Source: Leishmania infantum JPCM5 (lineage: Eukaryota; Euglenozoa; Kinetoplastea; Trypanosomatida; Trypanosomatidae). From it: a DNA stretch of 64,000 nt. The stretch is taken from NCBI RefSeq assembly GCF_000002875.2, contig NC_009417.2, positions 1 through 64,000 on the forward strand. Direction: 5' to 3'. Under the pieces are notes generated by a model. That model was not told the origin of the DNA. It did not search any database and saw only the letters and a program-made list of their open reading frames with translations. The first letter of the stretch is position 1; every line of letters starts with the position of its first letter. Of the stretch, positions 18,582 through 28,999 are shown piece by piece. Made by a program: the position numbers and the translations under genes.

Positions 18582-19109
18582 TCACGACGCCCTAGTAACG
18601 GGGGAACAAGGCAACTCTGTGATAACCTGAGTGTAGCTGTTCTGCATGCTCGGGAGGAACCGTGGATTTAGTGGTCCATCAGTTTCGTCGTACCACTCAG
18701 ACGGGGCGTCGCGACGCCGCGCCTGCCGCTGAGAATCCATAGCTTTCTTTGCGTGCGCCTCGAGTTCTTGGCGCCGCAGCAGCACCATCTCCGCCACCCG
18801 CGCAGCGCCGGTGGTTGTCGTCAGAGGATACTTGTCTACCTGGATGCCGCGGCGCTCGAGCTCGCGCTCGAAGGCACCACGGCCGCTATGATGAAGGCCC
18901 ATGTTGTTGTTGTAGCTCTGTGTGGCGCGCCGGGCATTGATGCTGTTGCGCGTCTGCAGCCGCTCCATCCCATAGTACCACCGCATCGTCGACCGCGCGG
19001 ACAAGTACTTGTTGGCATCAAAGTCGTTCACATGGTCCTCGTCCCAGAGACCTGTGCCCCTCTTGTACTTCATCGTGAAGCCGCCGAAGCAGAGGGACGA
19101 GCGCCGCAT
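18582..19109 (-). CDS. Small, probable mitochondrial protein, 175 aa
   Basis: The ATG at 19109 (MRRSSLCFGGFTMKYKRG) gives a basic, hydroxylated N-terminus suited to mitochondrial import. A longer reading from 19403 adds a hydrophobic, low-quality 98 residues that run through a purine/pyrimidine-biased stretch (19227-19270), the expected splice region, so it is rejected. The body is hydrophilic and basic, with HHSGRGAFERELERRGIQ and a helix LLRRQELEAHAKKAM. No catalytic motif or membrane segment. Composition resembles the many lineage-specific mitoribosomal or mitochondrial proteins of trypanosomatids. I do not recognise the family. Confidence 0.72.
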   Translation of the reverse strand: MRRSSLCFGGFTMKYKRGTGLWDEDHVNDFDANKYLSARSTMRWYYGMERLQTRNSINARRATQSYNNNMGLHHSGRGAFERELERRGIQVDKYPLTTTTGAARVAEMVLLRRQELEAHAKKAMDSQRQARRRDAPSEWYDETDGPLNPRFLPSMQNSYTQVITELPCSPVTRAS

Positions 19110-19666
19110 TATTCCTTGCTGCATTAATCGGCCAAATCGCGTCGAGCTTGCTCCTCGCTGGGAGACGCCGTTAGAGAGGAATGACGATAAGCGACGTTTT
19201 CGCGTCACAATCGGCTTGCCAAGCGCAAAAAAAGAGAAACCAAAAAGAGAAGCGAGAAAAAGAGGCGACAGGTGAGCACCCAAAAGTGTCAATACAGCTG
19301 AAAGAAAGTTCACTGTGCATGTCAGTGGGAGAGAGGGGAGTGCGGGGTCGAGCACGTCCCCAGAGCGAGCTTCGCGAGCCACCAGTCTCCACTGAAGACA
19401 CAAAAACGTTTTATTTTGTGGGGCTCTCGCATGTATGCTGGCCGACAGTCGACTTTTTTTGGTGTTCTCCTTCGAATGCGGGAAAGGTGCGGAGTGCTGA
19501 GATGCACCTCACTACGGAAACAAACATCAAGGAAGCTGTGCGTGACACGCACCAGCAGACAGGCACTCGGAAGGCACGCACGCGCACAAACAAAAAGCGA
19601 CGCGAACGATTGATAGATTGCGGTAAGGCTCAGCTGCGCGCAGGCCTCCTACGACGAGTCGCTGTC
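19110..19666. other. Spacer between the small mitochondrial-type gene and the PPR-like gene
   Basis: A/G-rich plus strand at 19227-19270 marks the candidate splice-acceptor region of the gene below. No other element recognised. Confidence 0.45.
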
Positions 19667-21619
19667 TCACTCAGGTGTTGATGTCCACGACCAACAACAC
19701 TCGCCACTGGCAGACACCACGTCCACTGTCAACGAAACATCGTAGTCAAGCTTCAAGCTCGCTGCAATAAGGCCCTCTATCGCACCAACGTGCAGCGGTA
19801 TTGGTATCTTCAAACTATCTGCCACCTCAGCAAATGCGGGCAGGGCTGCTGTTGTGCTTGACGCTTCATCGGCGGTGGTGGTGTCGGGATTCGTAGTAGC
19901 AGGACGGTGCGCCGCGCTCATCAGGTCCAATGTACTGAACGCCTGCATCGCTTGCCTCGTGGAAAGCGCGAGGGGCGTGGTATGGGTGATGCCCGCAGCT
20001 GTCCGTTCAACAAACGCACGTAGCACAGTTTCCGACACTTGTGAGAACGAAGAGCGCAGTAGCGTAACGGCCCGCAGAAAGTTCTGGCAATCGTCACGCA
20101 CTGCCTCAAGTAGCATTACAAGCACACCCATGTGTGGCAGACACCCACGTGCTGCCGTCGCCTCCAGTACCGCGAATGCACCTTCGAAGTTGCCGGCCTT
20201 TGTGTAGAGTGACGCCCACCAGGAGAGGGCGTCGCTCTCCACAGTTCCCAGCAAACTCACAGCGTGCTCGACGGCAGACACGGGGATCGCGGAAAACAGC
20301 TGTGCGAGAGAGCGGTCGCCCTTGGCAAGCGCACCAGCGGGGAGGGCCTCACGCAGGCACCGGCGCAGCACGCCGCGATCATGGATGCCGAAGGAGAGCG
20401 TTGGTGAAAAGAGCGCTACTGCGGTGCCGTCTGGCACGTCACAGCTCGAAAGCGCAGCACTAGAGCGCTCCGCCTGCGCCCAGAAGAGCCAGTGCAAATT
20501 TCGCCGCGTCCTGCGGTGCGTTAGGTGGACGTGCGCGAGACTACGGTGTGCCGTGCGCAGCTCCGCGGAACGCGTCAAACCCGCGAGGGCCAGGGCTATG
20601 TCAACGCGACATGTGTAGCGGATCAGCGTGGCGATTTGTTGCTGAGTGTGACAGTGAGGCAGAAGGAGGCGCGCAGTGACAAAGTTTCCTTCACCGAAAA
20701 GGAAGTGCACGGCGCTGGCCGCCTCCAGCGTCGTCATGTACGCTTCAGCAAAACTCCTCCAGCGGTCGTTGTGGCCGTTGTCCGTCACACCCCATTTCTG
20801 CACAACCGATCGTAGCAACACAAGCGTCGAGTAGCGACGCAGAGCAGGAGGCATGCCGCTGCGTGTTGCAGAAAACCACTGCATTGGTGGCTCAGGCAGC
20901 GCGCACATACAGTGTATTACGTCACCGTACCCCCACCCTCCGTCCGGCACCAGCCGCGTCGGTGGTGGGACAAAGTTTGACGGCGATGAAGCGTACGCGC
21001 ACGCTTCATAGAAAAGACCGCACTTCTCAAGGCATTGCGCGATCGTGCCCCCCGGAACGCCCTGATCCTCCATGCAGCCCAGCACGCGCGCAATGAACAT
21101 GCAGGCGTCATCGCGAGACGAGAAGGGGGCTGCGGAGGAACACAGCACACGCTCTGTGATACGCACCCAAGGCAGCAATGGCACATGACTGATTCCTGAT
21201 AGACTTGTGGCAAGACGCACCCAATGCACCGGCGAAAACGAATCGTTGCGGAGGGCCTCCTCCACAAAGCTGGCAAGCTGCGGCTTTGAAAAAGATGTTG
21301 CACTCGTCAGAACCATACAGAGAATATCGCACTGTTGATCGGCACTGAGCTGCTTGAAGATAGAAAGCAGCGCTGACTCCTGGCAGAGAGGCGACGCGCA
21401 GCAGCTGAAAAACACGTCCGCAATGGCGGCAGGTCGGCAGCCTGTGCTGAGAGTGCTGCCATGCTCCATCGGCACCGTCGGCCTCGGACGCCACTCCTTC
21501 CGCTGTGCCAGCGGCATCACATCCACCGGGCACAGAGTCTGCGCGTCCAGTTGGCGTCGGTACCACTCCCGCCGAAGCGCTGACGTGCAAGTGCCATTCT
21601 CGTCTGAGGATGAGGTCAT
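19667..21619 (-). CDS. PPR-like helical-repeat protein, probably mitochondrial, 650 aa
   Basis: The C-terminal half shows helix-turn-helix repeats of about 35 residues, for example SWWASLYTKAGNFEGAFAVLEATAARGCLPHMGVLV, which has the PPR pattern (A in helix A, GxxxxAxxVLxxMxxxGxxP). Helix pairs appear throughout the N-terminal half as well. PPR proteins bind organellar RNA; trypanosomatids use many in mitochondrial RNA processing and mitoribosomes. The frame is open to an ATG at 21982 (771 aa), but a polypyrimidine tract at 21705-21718 and an AG at about 21695 fall inside that extension, and its residues are Cys/Ser rich. The ATG at 21619 is therefore preferred. RNA target unknown. Confidence 0.7.
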   Translation of the reverse strand: MTSSSDENGTCTSALRREWYRRQLDAQTLCPVDVMPLAQRKEWRPRPTVPMEHGSTLSTGCRPAAIADVFFSCCASPLCQESALLSIFKQLSADQQCDILCMVLTSATSFSKPQLASFVEEALRNDSFSPVHWVRLATSLSGISHVPLLPWVRITERVLCSSAAPFSSRDDACMFIARVLGCMEDQGVPGGTIAQCLEKCGLFYEACAYASSPSNFVPPPTRLVPDGGWGYGDVIHCMCALPEPPMQWFSATRSGMPPALRRYSTLVLLRSVVQKWGVTDNGHNDRWRSFAEAYMTTLEAASAVHFLFGEGNFVTARLLLPHCHTQQQIATLIRYTCRVDIALALAGLTRSAELRTAHRSLAHVHLTHRRTRRNLHWLFWAQAERSSAALSSCDVPDGTAVALFSPTLSFGIHDRGVLRRCLREALPAGALAKGDRSLAQLFSAIPVSAVEHAVSLLGTVESDALSWWASLYTKAGNFEGAFAVLEATAARGCLPHMGVLVMLLEAVRDDCQNFLRAVTLLRSSFSQVSETVLRAFVERTAAGITHTTPLALSTRQAMQAFSTLDLMSAAHRPATTNPDTTTADEASSTTAALPAFAEVADSLKIPIPLHVGAIEGLIAASLKLDYDVSLTVDVVSASGECCWSWTSTPE

Positions 21620-22722
21620 GCAACGGGCACTGGACACAACCGCCAGCGAAGGAAAGCTGCTCCGTCCAGCCAGACATGTGATGCTTCTGCTCCTCTGAGC
21701 AGTGGCAGAGAGAGAGCCGCGCAGGCAAGCGGCTTTCTCTGTGACGGGGCATGACCCATGTCTACAGGGGATGGTAGCACACGAGCTAACGGATAGTTCG
21801 CTGCAAAACACGAAGGTGGCCGAAGCAGTGCGCACGTCAGCCTGTCGTCCCCAACGACGCAGGCCGTTCGCACCCTTCTGAGCGGATGGTACCTTCAAGT
21901 GGAATAACAGCCCCATCAGCGATGGTAGGTGCATACTGACGAAGCAATTGCTAGCCACAGCAAAGTAATACGCAGGGAGCACTTGTTAGGGGACGACGCA
22001 TGGTGTGCGCTACACGCCTCGAGCACGCGCGCGCGCCTTTTGCCGTTGCCTGAAGACGCCGACGTGTCTCGCAGCGCACGAGCTGACGAAGAGACGATAA
22101 TCAGCTCTTCCACAGGCTCACCGATGCACTTGCACGCGGCACGAGTTCTTAGAACTCACAAAAGGGACGTCGCGGGCACTCTTTCTTCCCCTTTTCTGTC
22201 GATGGAAGCACTCGAATGCGCACGAGACATCAATCCTCGTTTGTCGGCCGACTTCTCCGGATCATAATAACGGTGAGGGCGCCTAACAGAAAGGGCACTG
22301 GAAAAGATGAGGTGATGGCCAAGGTAAAAGGAAGGGTCAGGAGAACAACTGCAGAGGAACGACTAAGGCACAACCCATCCACGCCGGCGATGCTCACTGA
22401 TCAGTGCTCTTGCATGAGTCATGCTCTGCAACCCAGTGCCGCGTCGTAGGCACGATCGCACACCCCTTTACGTCGCGGCAAAGCGGTGTGACCTGAGTGA
22501 GCCGTGCCCGTCGCTGTCGCCGGAAGCACGGCGCGTGTGCACTGGAGGTGCGGGGAGCGTGGTGGCACACAAGGAGACCTACTTGTACTTTTTTCAAGGT
22601 ACGTCACGGTTAACACACCGCCGCAAGAGCTAAAGCAATGGAAATCGGAGCAGTTACCCGACAGAGGGCTTGGCGAGCAGATGACGGGGTGCAAGGATGC
22701 AAGACACGACCAGCATGGTTTC
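21620..22722. other. Spacer and 5' region of the PPR-like gene
   Basis: Includes the discounted upstream reading frame (to 21982) and the 3' flank of the ZIP transporter. No repeat or RNA gene recognised. Confidence 0.45.
21695..21718 (-). promoter_or_regulatory. Candidate polypyrimidine tract and splice acceptor of the PPR-like gene
   Basis: On the minus strand a CT-rich tract (GGCTCTCTCTCTGCC) is followed by CTGCTCAG. The AG is about 75 nt before the ATG at 21619. Confidence 0.45.
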
Positions 22723-23763
22723 CTAGTGGTACCCACGGGTTATGTAAAACAGGGCAGAAGTAAGCCCGACACCGGCGAGCAGCGCTGCGTTGGCAGCCAT
22801 GCCCTTCAGCTCCTCGCCAGATAAGATAGTAAGGCCAATATACACAAACGAACCGCTTCCTATCGCCTGCACTGCCGCCAAAATCGAAACCGATGAGGTT
22901 GTGGCGGCCGTCGAAGGTACCGGCAGCGCAGCCGGCGCCGCGGCGTCGAAACCAGCGCTCGTCACCGCTGGTGTTGCGCCGTTCAACAATGCGGCACACA
23001 TGGCAACGCAAATCACCGTCATTGGCGTAAGGAGAAGCCACACGCCGACCGGGCCCTGAATTAGCTGCCGCCAGAACCGATTCGAGGAGCGGTTGGCCTT
23101 GATGCACACCTCCACGTCAGCCTCGTCGCTCATGGCATCTTCCTCCACCTCAGAGTGCATCTCTTTCGCCACTGAGACACCAATTACGAGTCCGTCGCAG
23201 AACTTGTGCCCTGAAAGCGGCACCGTCGCGCTGAGCAAGGCAGCAACACTGTTTTCAAAGCCGAGCAAGAGGCCTTCCGTCATGCCATGGAAGCACATCA
23301 ATATAATGAGAAGCTTCGACGTCGAAACAGAGTTACCAGTTCCGCTGCCGTGCGCGTGCTCCTCGTCCATGTCCAACGTCGCACCATGGCTGTGGCCTCC
23401 ACGAACTTTTATAGATCGCTCGAGAACGGCAGGGATCAGGACGCCAAAAAGCATCCAGCTACACAGCGCCACCGAATCGGGGCTGGCACCCGACTCCACC
23501 TCCAACGACTCTGGAAAAAAGTGAAGTAACGCTATCGTCAGCAGCATGCCGGCAGAAACAAAGTTGGCAAGCGACAGCCACAGCTTCGTCGTAGCAAACG
23601 ACGCCGTCGTGTGCGGCCGTCGCCCACGTGCCACAGCTTCCAGCAAGGCGGTGGACCGCTCATCACGCCCGCGGCGCACCAAGAAAATAGGAAGCCACAC
23701 CCCAACGGAGCTCATCAGCGTGACCCAGCACGCTACGAACAGTTTCGCGACAAGCAGCGGCAT
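22723..23763 (-). CDS. ZIP-family metal (Zn/Fe) transporter, 346 aa
   Basis: About eight membrane segments. The two metal-site helices are clear: HGMTEGLLLGFE (H159, E163) and HKFCDGLVIGVSVAKE (H186, D190). These correspond to ZIP TM4 and TM5, which line the pore with HxxxD/E motifs. The loop before TM4 is His-rich (GGHSHG near 122 and EEHAHG near 134), as usual for ZIP cytosolic metal-sensing loops. Another acidic loop (EVEEDAMSDEADVE) lies after TM5. The transporter moves divalent metal into the cytosol across the plasma membrane or from an organelle. An upstream ATG (23982) adds 73 residues crossing a purine-rich stretch; the ATG at 23763 begins directly with TM1 and is chosen. Substrate cannot be told from sequence. 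Confidence 0.88.
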   Translation of the reverse strand: MPLLVAKLFVACWVTLMSSVGVWLPIFLVRRGRDERSTALLEAVARGRRPHTTASFATTKLWLSLANFVSAGMLLTIALLHFFPESLEVESGASPDSVALCSWMLFGVLIPAVLERSIKVRGGHSHGATLDMDEEHAHGSGTGNSVSTSKLLIILMCFHGMTEGLLLGFENSVAALLSATVPLSGHKFCDGLVIGVSVAKEMHSEVEEDAMSDEADVEVCIKANRSSNRFWRQLIQGPVGVWLLLTPMTVICVAMCAALLNGATPAVTSAGFDAAAPAALPVPSTAATTSSVSILAAVQAIGSGSFVYIGLTILSGEELKGMAANAALLAGVGLTSALFYITRGYH

Positions 23764-24940
23764 TGGGCAAACGCTGTTATCCCGAGTGCACAGAAAGGCG
23801 CAACGGCCAAACAAAAAGGAAGCGAGAAACACACGAGAAGGAGGGGTCTTTGAAAAGTCGCTGAGGGGTGTTGTTCCTCCGAGTATCACTGTAAGGTCAG
23901 GAAGGCTTGAGAGGGCGCACAAGACGAAAACAATGCTGCCCGAATGGGCAGGAGAGAGGGAGTGACTAAAGAAGCCAGCCAAAAAAAGGTGAGCCTCAGC
24001 GTTGAACCCTGAGTATTCCTGAAAAAAAAATATAAGCGCCAGAGAAAAAAGACCCCTTCAAGCAACTCACGTCGTCCCCCACACACCGGCGGTGCATGTG
24101 TGTATGAGCGGAGGGAAGGGGAGAAGCCGTCGTGCACAAACAGGGGAAGGGGAGAATTGTGGCAAGAGGCTGAAATGCTCGCTGCTCTACATGTGAGCTT
24201 GTGCTTGGAAAGCGGATTCGAGACCACCCCTTCAAGGAGTAAAGAGAGAGGAGCTTGCTTTGCAAATACCATAAACCCCCTCTGGAGGTGAGGAGGCGCT
24301 CTCCCGAAGCGTGCTGCTACGACTTGGCGTCAGCAATGCGAAACAAGAGAGTTGAAAGTGGAAAGATCGAGAGAGAGAAAGCAGAGAGCACAATACTGGA
24401 GCCGGGCAGGGAGGTAAAAAGAAGCAGAGGCTGAAGCGTGTCAGGGCACCACGGCCCGTCTCTCTGCGTGCACATGCGTCGACAACTCAGCACGCGCTCG
24501 CATGCCTAAGACTCCGATGCACGTCGCCACGGTAAAACGAGAGTGACGTTGAGTAAACCAGTTCCAGAACCAGAACGAGTAGCACGCACCACGCAACCGG
24601 CCCTGGGAAAATGCCAGAGCGTACGCAACTCCACTTCCACACATGTTACAACAAAAGGGTCGCGCGAAGAGTCCGCGCTGCACAGGCAGAAAAGAGGTTG
24701 TCTGGAGAGCCGTTGCATCATACACTTCCGGCTACACGGCCATGAGCGCAGCCACCGTTTGCCTTTCTTTTTCTCTTCGAATGGAGCCGCTAAGGGATCA
24801 ATGATGCATCGGTGCAAAGACGTGGTCGAATAAAGACAGGAGTTGGGGTCGCGATTCGCGCAGGCGCGACTCGAATACATGAAAAGGAAAAAGCGCACAG
24901 ACATAACAAAAAAAAAACAACAGGAGGCTTTTGCTTTTTC
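23764..24940. other. Spacer, no gene seen
   Basis: Purine-rich plus strand at 23811-23850 (candidate splice region of the ZIP gene) and at 24352-24390. A run of A's at about 24908-24919 lies immediately before repeat R2 copy A. Short frames on both strands lack protein-like composition. Confidence 0.5.
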
Positions 24941-25832
24941 AGCGTGTCCATTCCACACCCGGAACAAGTCAACGAATACGCGCATGCAGGCACAGCTCGC
25001 CGGCCTCTGCTGCACCACAGCGAAATCCTCGCCGTCTAGGGCGGGGCCTCTGCCGTCGCATCCGGGCGTGCGTCTAGCGGGCGCCTCGTGTCCTTCCTCC
25101 GCTCCATACTCCCCGTGCGCGCGGCGCGAGCGGCTCCAGGCCCACCTGCCTGGACGGCACGGCCATGATCAAGGCGAGCCGCACCCAGCGTCCTGCTCGA
25201 GGGCGGAGCCGGTGGTGTGCGGCGTGCGGGTAACAGGGGGTGGTCTAGGGTCATGCCGGATGAGCTCAGGGAGGAAGTCGGCCGGCCGCAGGCCAGGGCC
25301 CTCGGAGACCCTGCACTCTGCCAGCATGTCTGCCGTGCTTCTCCCTGACTCGCTTCAAGCCCCGGCACAAGGCCGGGTGGAGACCCTCCACAGTGGACTC
25401 CCGATGACTCCATGGCGTGGCTCGGGGCGCCCTCGCCATGCTTCCGCCGCCACCGCCGCACCAGCCCACCCGGTCGGGCGTACGAGATGGCGCATGCGTC
25501 GCACACATGCACTGCGGCGCTGATCCGTGTGCATCCCCTGCGCGCCTTTTTCGCTTATCGCCCACGCTATTCTCGCCCCTGGATGCCGTGCCTGGATGTG
25601 ATACACCATGCCCGCTGCGGCGGGCAGCACGTGCACACAGCGCTCGCGTTTCCCCATACGCGGGCCTGCTGCAGGGCAACCTTCTTGTCTGGAGAGACCG
25701 CTGGCCTCGGCTTCCTTTCCCGCCGACATCACCGAAAAGGGGGAGGTCTGCATCGCTTGCCCGCGTGTGCCGCGACAGGCAGGGCATTGGCATGAGACTG
25801 TGGCGGCAAGGGCGCGCCACCCTCCTCTGCAT
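24941..25832 (-). mobile_element. Interspersed repeat R2, copy A (degenerate retroposon candidate)
   Basis: An 892-bp unit, the same length as the copy at 58891 and nearly identical to it (I count four differences). On the minus strand two frames carry remnants of C2H2 fingers: GMVYHIQARHPG in one, and CDACAISYARPGGLVRRWRRKHG in the next. In the second the first His is replaced by Arg. A short cysteine cluster (CQCPACRG) precedes them. Finger arrays near the 3' end are a feature of the ingi/L1Tc non-LTR retrotransposon clade whose dead relatives in Leishmania are DIREs and SIDERs. In that orientation the 3' end is at 24941, followed by an A-rich tail (GAAAAAGCAAAAG on the minus strand). No intact frame remains. 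Confidence 0.55.
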
Positions 25833-26374
25833 CCGCACTTGTTCGGCAAAGCGACAGCCCCAACGTGTCCGCCAACACCAAAGCTGCGCCACCCTTCGCA
25901 AGTGCCGGGTGTGTCGCATCTTCGTGTCTCCACGGAGTGGATAGTGCATCCCGGCACCACGAAGAGGTGACCGGCATCATGAGGGAGAGGCAGATCGCGG
26001 TTTTTCGTAACGGTACAGCGTCGATGGCGCACACATGGCCGCCTCCGGCAAAGGGATGGAAGTGTCGAAGTAGCACTGAGAAACGTACACGCACATGCCA
26101 AAGAAAAATGCAGCACAGAAATGAACTCTCCACATGACCCAAACAGAAAAGCGAAAAACATGGAAGGGAAGAGCGAAATCATAAACGGCGAGATCAAGCC
26201 AGCATCGCAAGAACGAGGAAGCCCGTGTGCGCATAAACACATCGTTTTCTCAGGATCCCTGTCGTGATGATAACATAGCACGGGCACCGTTTACACTGTT
26301 AGTGAAGGTGGCTAAGTGCAAGGGTGAGGGAAACGGAGCACTGTACATGGTCGTTTGGCACGTCACTGTGCCGG
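25833..26374. other. Spacer, no gene seen
   Basis: Sequence flanking R2 and 3' of the 26375 gene. A minus-strand frame running from 26287 into R2 is an artefact of the repeat. Confidence 0.45.
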
Positions 26375-27433
26375 CTAGAAGTAGCGGTGGCCTTGCATGT
26401 CGTCGCGGATGTTCATGCGCCGCTCGCGCTCGAGCGTTCCGTAGAGAGTCTGCTGCAACATGCGCCCCTCCACCGTCTGATTGATGGCGTCGGTCGTCTT
26501 CGGTTCAAGTGCGCGAGGTGCCCTGGCATTTTTACCGCCACGGTGGCGAGTGACCAAGTTAGAGCCGATGACAGCAATGTCGATGCCTCCGCCATGCTCT
26601 GACATGGTCATGGTGGACTTGGCAAACAACCGGCGTGTGTCGTCGCCGTGGTGGATGCAGGACACGTTGTGCTGTGCTACTGGGACGTGCCCCATGTAGC
26701 TAACCGACGTGTCCGCCAGGTGTTTGGGAGTGCCGCGGAACAACTCGTTTGAGGTGCCCATTTGTGTGATGACCTTACTCTGCACCTTCAGCTCCTGTGA
26801 GAGTGTCTCGCCTGGAAGCCTCGTCAGAGGGGCGGTGTCGTAGGCGATCTGCTCCTCCGTTTCCGGCCTCAGCTGGGTGCACTCTACAATGTCCAAGTAG
26901 TTGCTCTTCACACCAAATTTCTCCTGTGCCATTGCGGCTGGCATCGATCGCGGCTCAATCGGGTGGTAGGTGGGACTGGGTGGGCGCAGTCTAGCATCCT
27001 CAGCGCGCTTGGTACGGATGTCGAGCGAACGTTGCATGCGGCCCACCAGACCGCCGCGCCGGTCATCGTCCTCCCGTTCGATTTTGCGAGCCGATGCGTA
27101 AAAGTCAAGCGGGCGCTCCGCCTGCAGGTTGCGCGCGGCAGCGTGGGACGCTGACTCCCAAGCGGAGGTGGGATGGTGGTGCAGGATGTAGGTCTGCTCT
27201 CCGCTTGCGAGAGCGGCACCGTCCGCCGCCACAGCGCACTCCGTGGCGGCGTGAGCACTATGGGCATTGGTAAGACGACTTGCCGGACGCGCAGCGTAGG
27301 CCGCGTCGTAGGTTGTTTCGATTTTTCGATGGAGCGAGGCGCTCGTCGCTGGCGCCTCCTCATGCATCTTGGGCAACCGGGAAGCCAAGCTGGCGCGCGT
27401 GTTCACGGCTGTCTTGGACCGAACCTCCATCAT
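26375..27433 (-). CDS. Hypothetical protein, possible axonemal microtubule inner protein, 352 aa
   Basis: A soluble, Arg/His/Thr-rich protein without predicted domains, membrane segments or long coiled coil. It has short aromatic motifs spaced through the chain (SNYLDIVE, DTSVSYMGHVPVAQHN) and ends with TLYGTLERERRMNIRDDMQGHRYF. The YMGHVP motif recalls the GYxGxxP repeats of several ciliary microtubule inner proteins, which are extended chains along the tubulin lattice. This is suggestive only. Two adjacent ATGs (27433, 27430) are equally possible. A spacer rich in plus-strand purines follows. Confidence 0.68.
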   Translation of the reverse strand: MMEVRSKTAVNTRASLASRLPKMHEEAPATSASLHRKIETTYDAAYAARPASRLTNAHSAHAATECAVAADGAALASGEQTYILHHHPTSAWESASHAAARNLQAERPLDFYASARKIEREDDDRRGGLVGRMQRSLDIRTKRAEDARLRPPSPTYHPIEPRSMPAAMAQEKFGVKSNYLDIVECTQLRPETEEQIAYDTAPLTRLPGETLSQELKVQSKVITQMGTSNELFRGTPKHLADTSVSYMGHVPVAQHNVSCIHHGDDTRRLFAKSTMTMSEHGGGIDIAVIGSNLVTRHRGGKNARAPRALEPKTTDAINQTVEGRMLQQTLYGTLERERRMNIRDDMQGHRYF

Positions 27434-28087
27434 GTCCGTAATGGCAGAGACCTAGTGGTTGAAGAGCCGGATAGTAAAAGGAGAAAGGCAATGCGCGGGC
27501 GCAGGAGGGACGAGTCGCACAGCCTCTTGGCTGTTTCCGACACTTGTTAGCTTCGGCAACGGTAAAAGGGGACAAGGACGAGGAGGGATGGGTACACGTA
27601 CAAGAGAAATTACACCAGCATGATGCCCGTCAAAGGGTCGCCCCGAGACGCACAGAAGGTGCCGCTTGGCTGCATAGAGGCCTTTGCCACGCCTTTGTAC
27701 CCAACATCGAGCGGGGCGCCGAACCCTTGGGCGGTGGCGGAGATCAGCAGGGAGAAGATGTACGACAGATGAGGATGACGGAATACACTTTTCTCTAGGC
27801 GCACCACCACCACCGTCCCTTGCTCCCTGGACGTATCAGACTTCTCCCCATGTAAAACAGCAAGCGGCGCACCGTGAAAAGGGAGAAGGGGCAGCCGAAG
27901 AAAGATGAGTGAGTGCCACAGCGAGCAACGACTTCTAAACGCGTACTGTACGGTACGGAAAAGGCAGACAGGCACGCACGCGTGCAAAACCGCACCCCCA
28001 GCAGAGTATATCTTCACCGCCGCTCGCCCAGTGTCGCCGCTGCACGGACGAACAGAGAAAGACGAAAGCGAGCACAGAGAAGAGCCG
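27434..28087. other. Spacer, possibly with a small unassigned coding stretch on the minus strand
   Basis: Between about 27610 and 27800 the minus strand reads a protein-like stretch of roughly 60 residues (including YIFSLLISATAQGFGAPLDVGYKG) ending in a stop at 27610. There is no nearby ATG: the frame is open upstream into the next gene. It could be a small membrane protein with a missed start, or chance. Confidence 0.3.
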
Positions 28088-28999
28088 TTAGTAGGCGCAC
28101 CGTCGCCCGCCTCGCACTTCCTCGAGCGCCCGCTGAAACGCGTGCCGTTCTTGTGCAACGCTGCTTTCGCGAGTGGAGGCAGCCGGCGGTAAAGCTCTCT
28201 CTGCGCTGCCTCGGCGCGCCCCAACGCCGAGCGACCCTGCTACTGAGCAGTGGCCCCGGTGCATCGCCGAATAAAAAGCGCTACGTGTGCTCGGGGCCTC
28301 GCCCCTCTTTCTTTGCAGAGCTGCAAGGACAGAGTCACCTCCGTCGTCGAAGAAGGAATCTGCAACGGCGTCTTGCATGGTGTGACCGAATATGTTCACA
28401 AGCTCCGCCTGATACTCGGCCAGCTGAACCATGCGCTTGTACTGCCGCTGCTGATCCAGCTCTTGCCGGAGGCTGCCCTGCGAACGGCGATACTCCGCCT
28501 CGAGTCGGTGCTCTTGCAGAGTGTAGAAGAGACGCTGTGCCTCACGGGCATTCCTCAGCACGTCATCGATTCCACCTTTGCCGCGGCGAAGAAGTTGACC
28601 GCGCGGCGGCGATTCGCGAGCCCGGATCGTCTTGCGTGGGGACTGTGCCTTTACCGGCGGGCTCCTCAGCTGCAAAGCAGTCGCGGCCGTGCTGGTGCTA
28701 GCGTCTCTGCGCGCTTCCGCACATGCTAAAGGCTCATCTCTGTAGCCCGTTGCCTCCGCATCTCCTTCAAGAGCCTGACTCGCTGTGTGGATGCATCGGG
28801 GCAGCGGCGGCTCCTCCACAGGCCGCCAGACCAGACACACGCGATAGCACGGGTCGCGCACGAGATGGGGCGGCGGCAGCGTCGCCTCCAGTGAGGGAGA
28901 ATGCGAGCTCTCACTCCTACCACTTTCACTGGTGTCGCCGAGAAGGTGCTCACGCATGCGGCTCGCGTTGAAGCGAACATTCGCTGCTGTGGAAGGCAT
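28088..28999 (-). CDS. Hypothetical coiled-coil protein, 303 aa
   Basis: The N-terminal 150 residues are Ser/Pro/Arg rich and look disordered. Residues about 155-215 form a charged helix (AREAQRLFYTLQEHRLEAEYRR and on through QELDQQRQYKRM) followed by AEYQAELVNIFGHTMQDAV, consistent with a short coiled coil. The tail is disordered and ends GGRRCAY. No membrane segment or catalytic motif. I do not recognise the family. Codon-phase composition and the purine runs on the plus strand beyond 29000 support a real minus-strand gene. Confidence 0.62.
   Translation of the reverse strand: MPSTAANVRFNASRMREHLLGDTSESGRSESSHSPSLEATLPPPHLVRDPCYRVCLVWRPVEEPPLPRCIHTASQALEGDAEATGYRDEPLACAEARRDASTSTAATALQLRSPPVKAQSPRKTIRARESPPRGQLLRRGKGGIDDVLRNAREAQRLFYTLQEHRLEAEYRRSQGSLRQELDQQRQYKRMVQLAEYQAELVNIFGHTMQDAVADSFFDDGGDSVLAALQRKRGEAPSTRSAFYSAMHRGHCSVAGSLGVGARRGSAERALPPAASTRESSVAQERHAFQRALEEVRGGRRCAY

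Noticed and set aside
25355..26287. 310-aa minus-strand frame over R2 copy A
   Set aside because: The repeat part is shared with copy B, while the upstream half is unique low-complexity sequence. The finger remnants are split over two frames.
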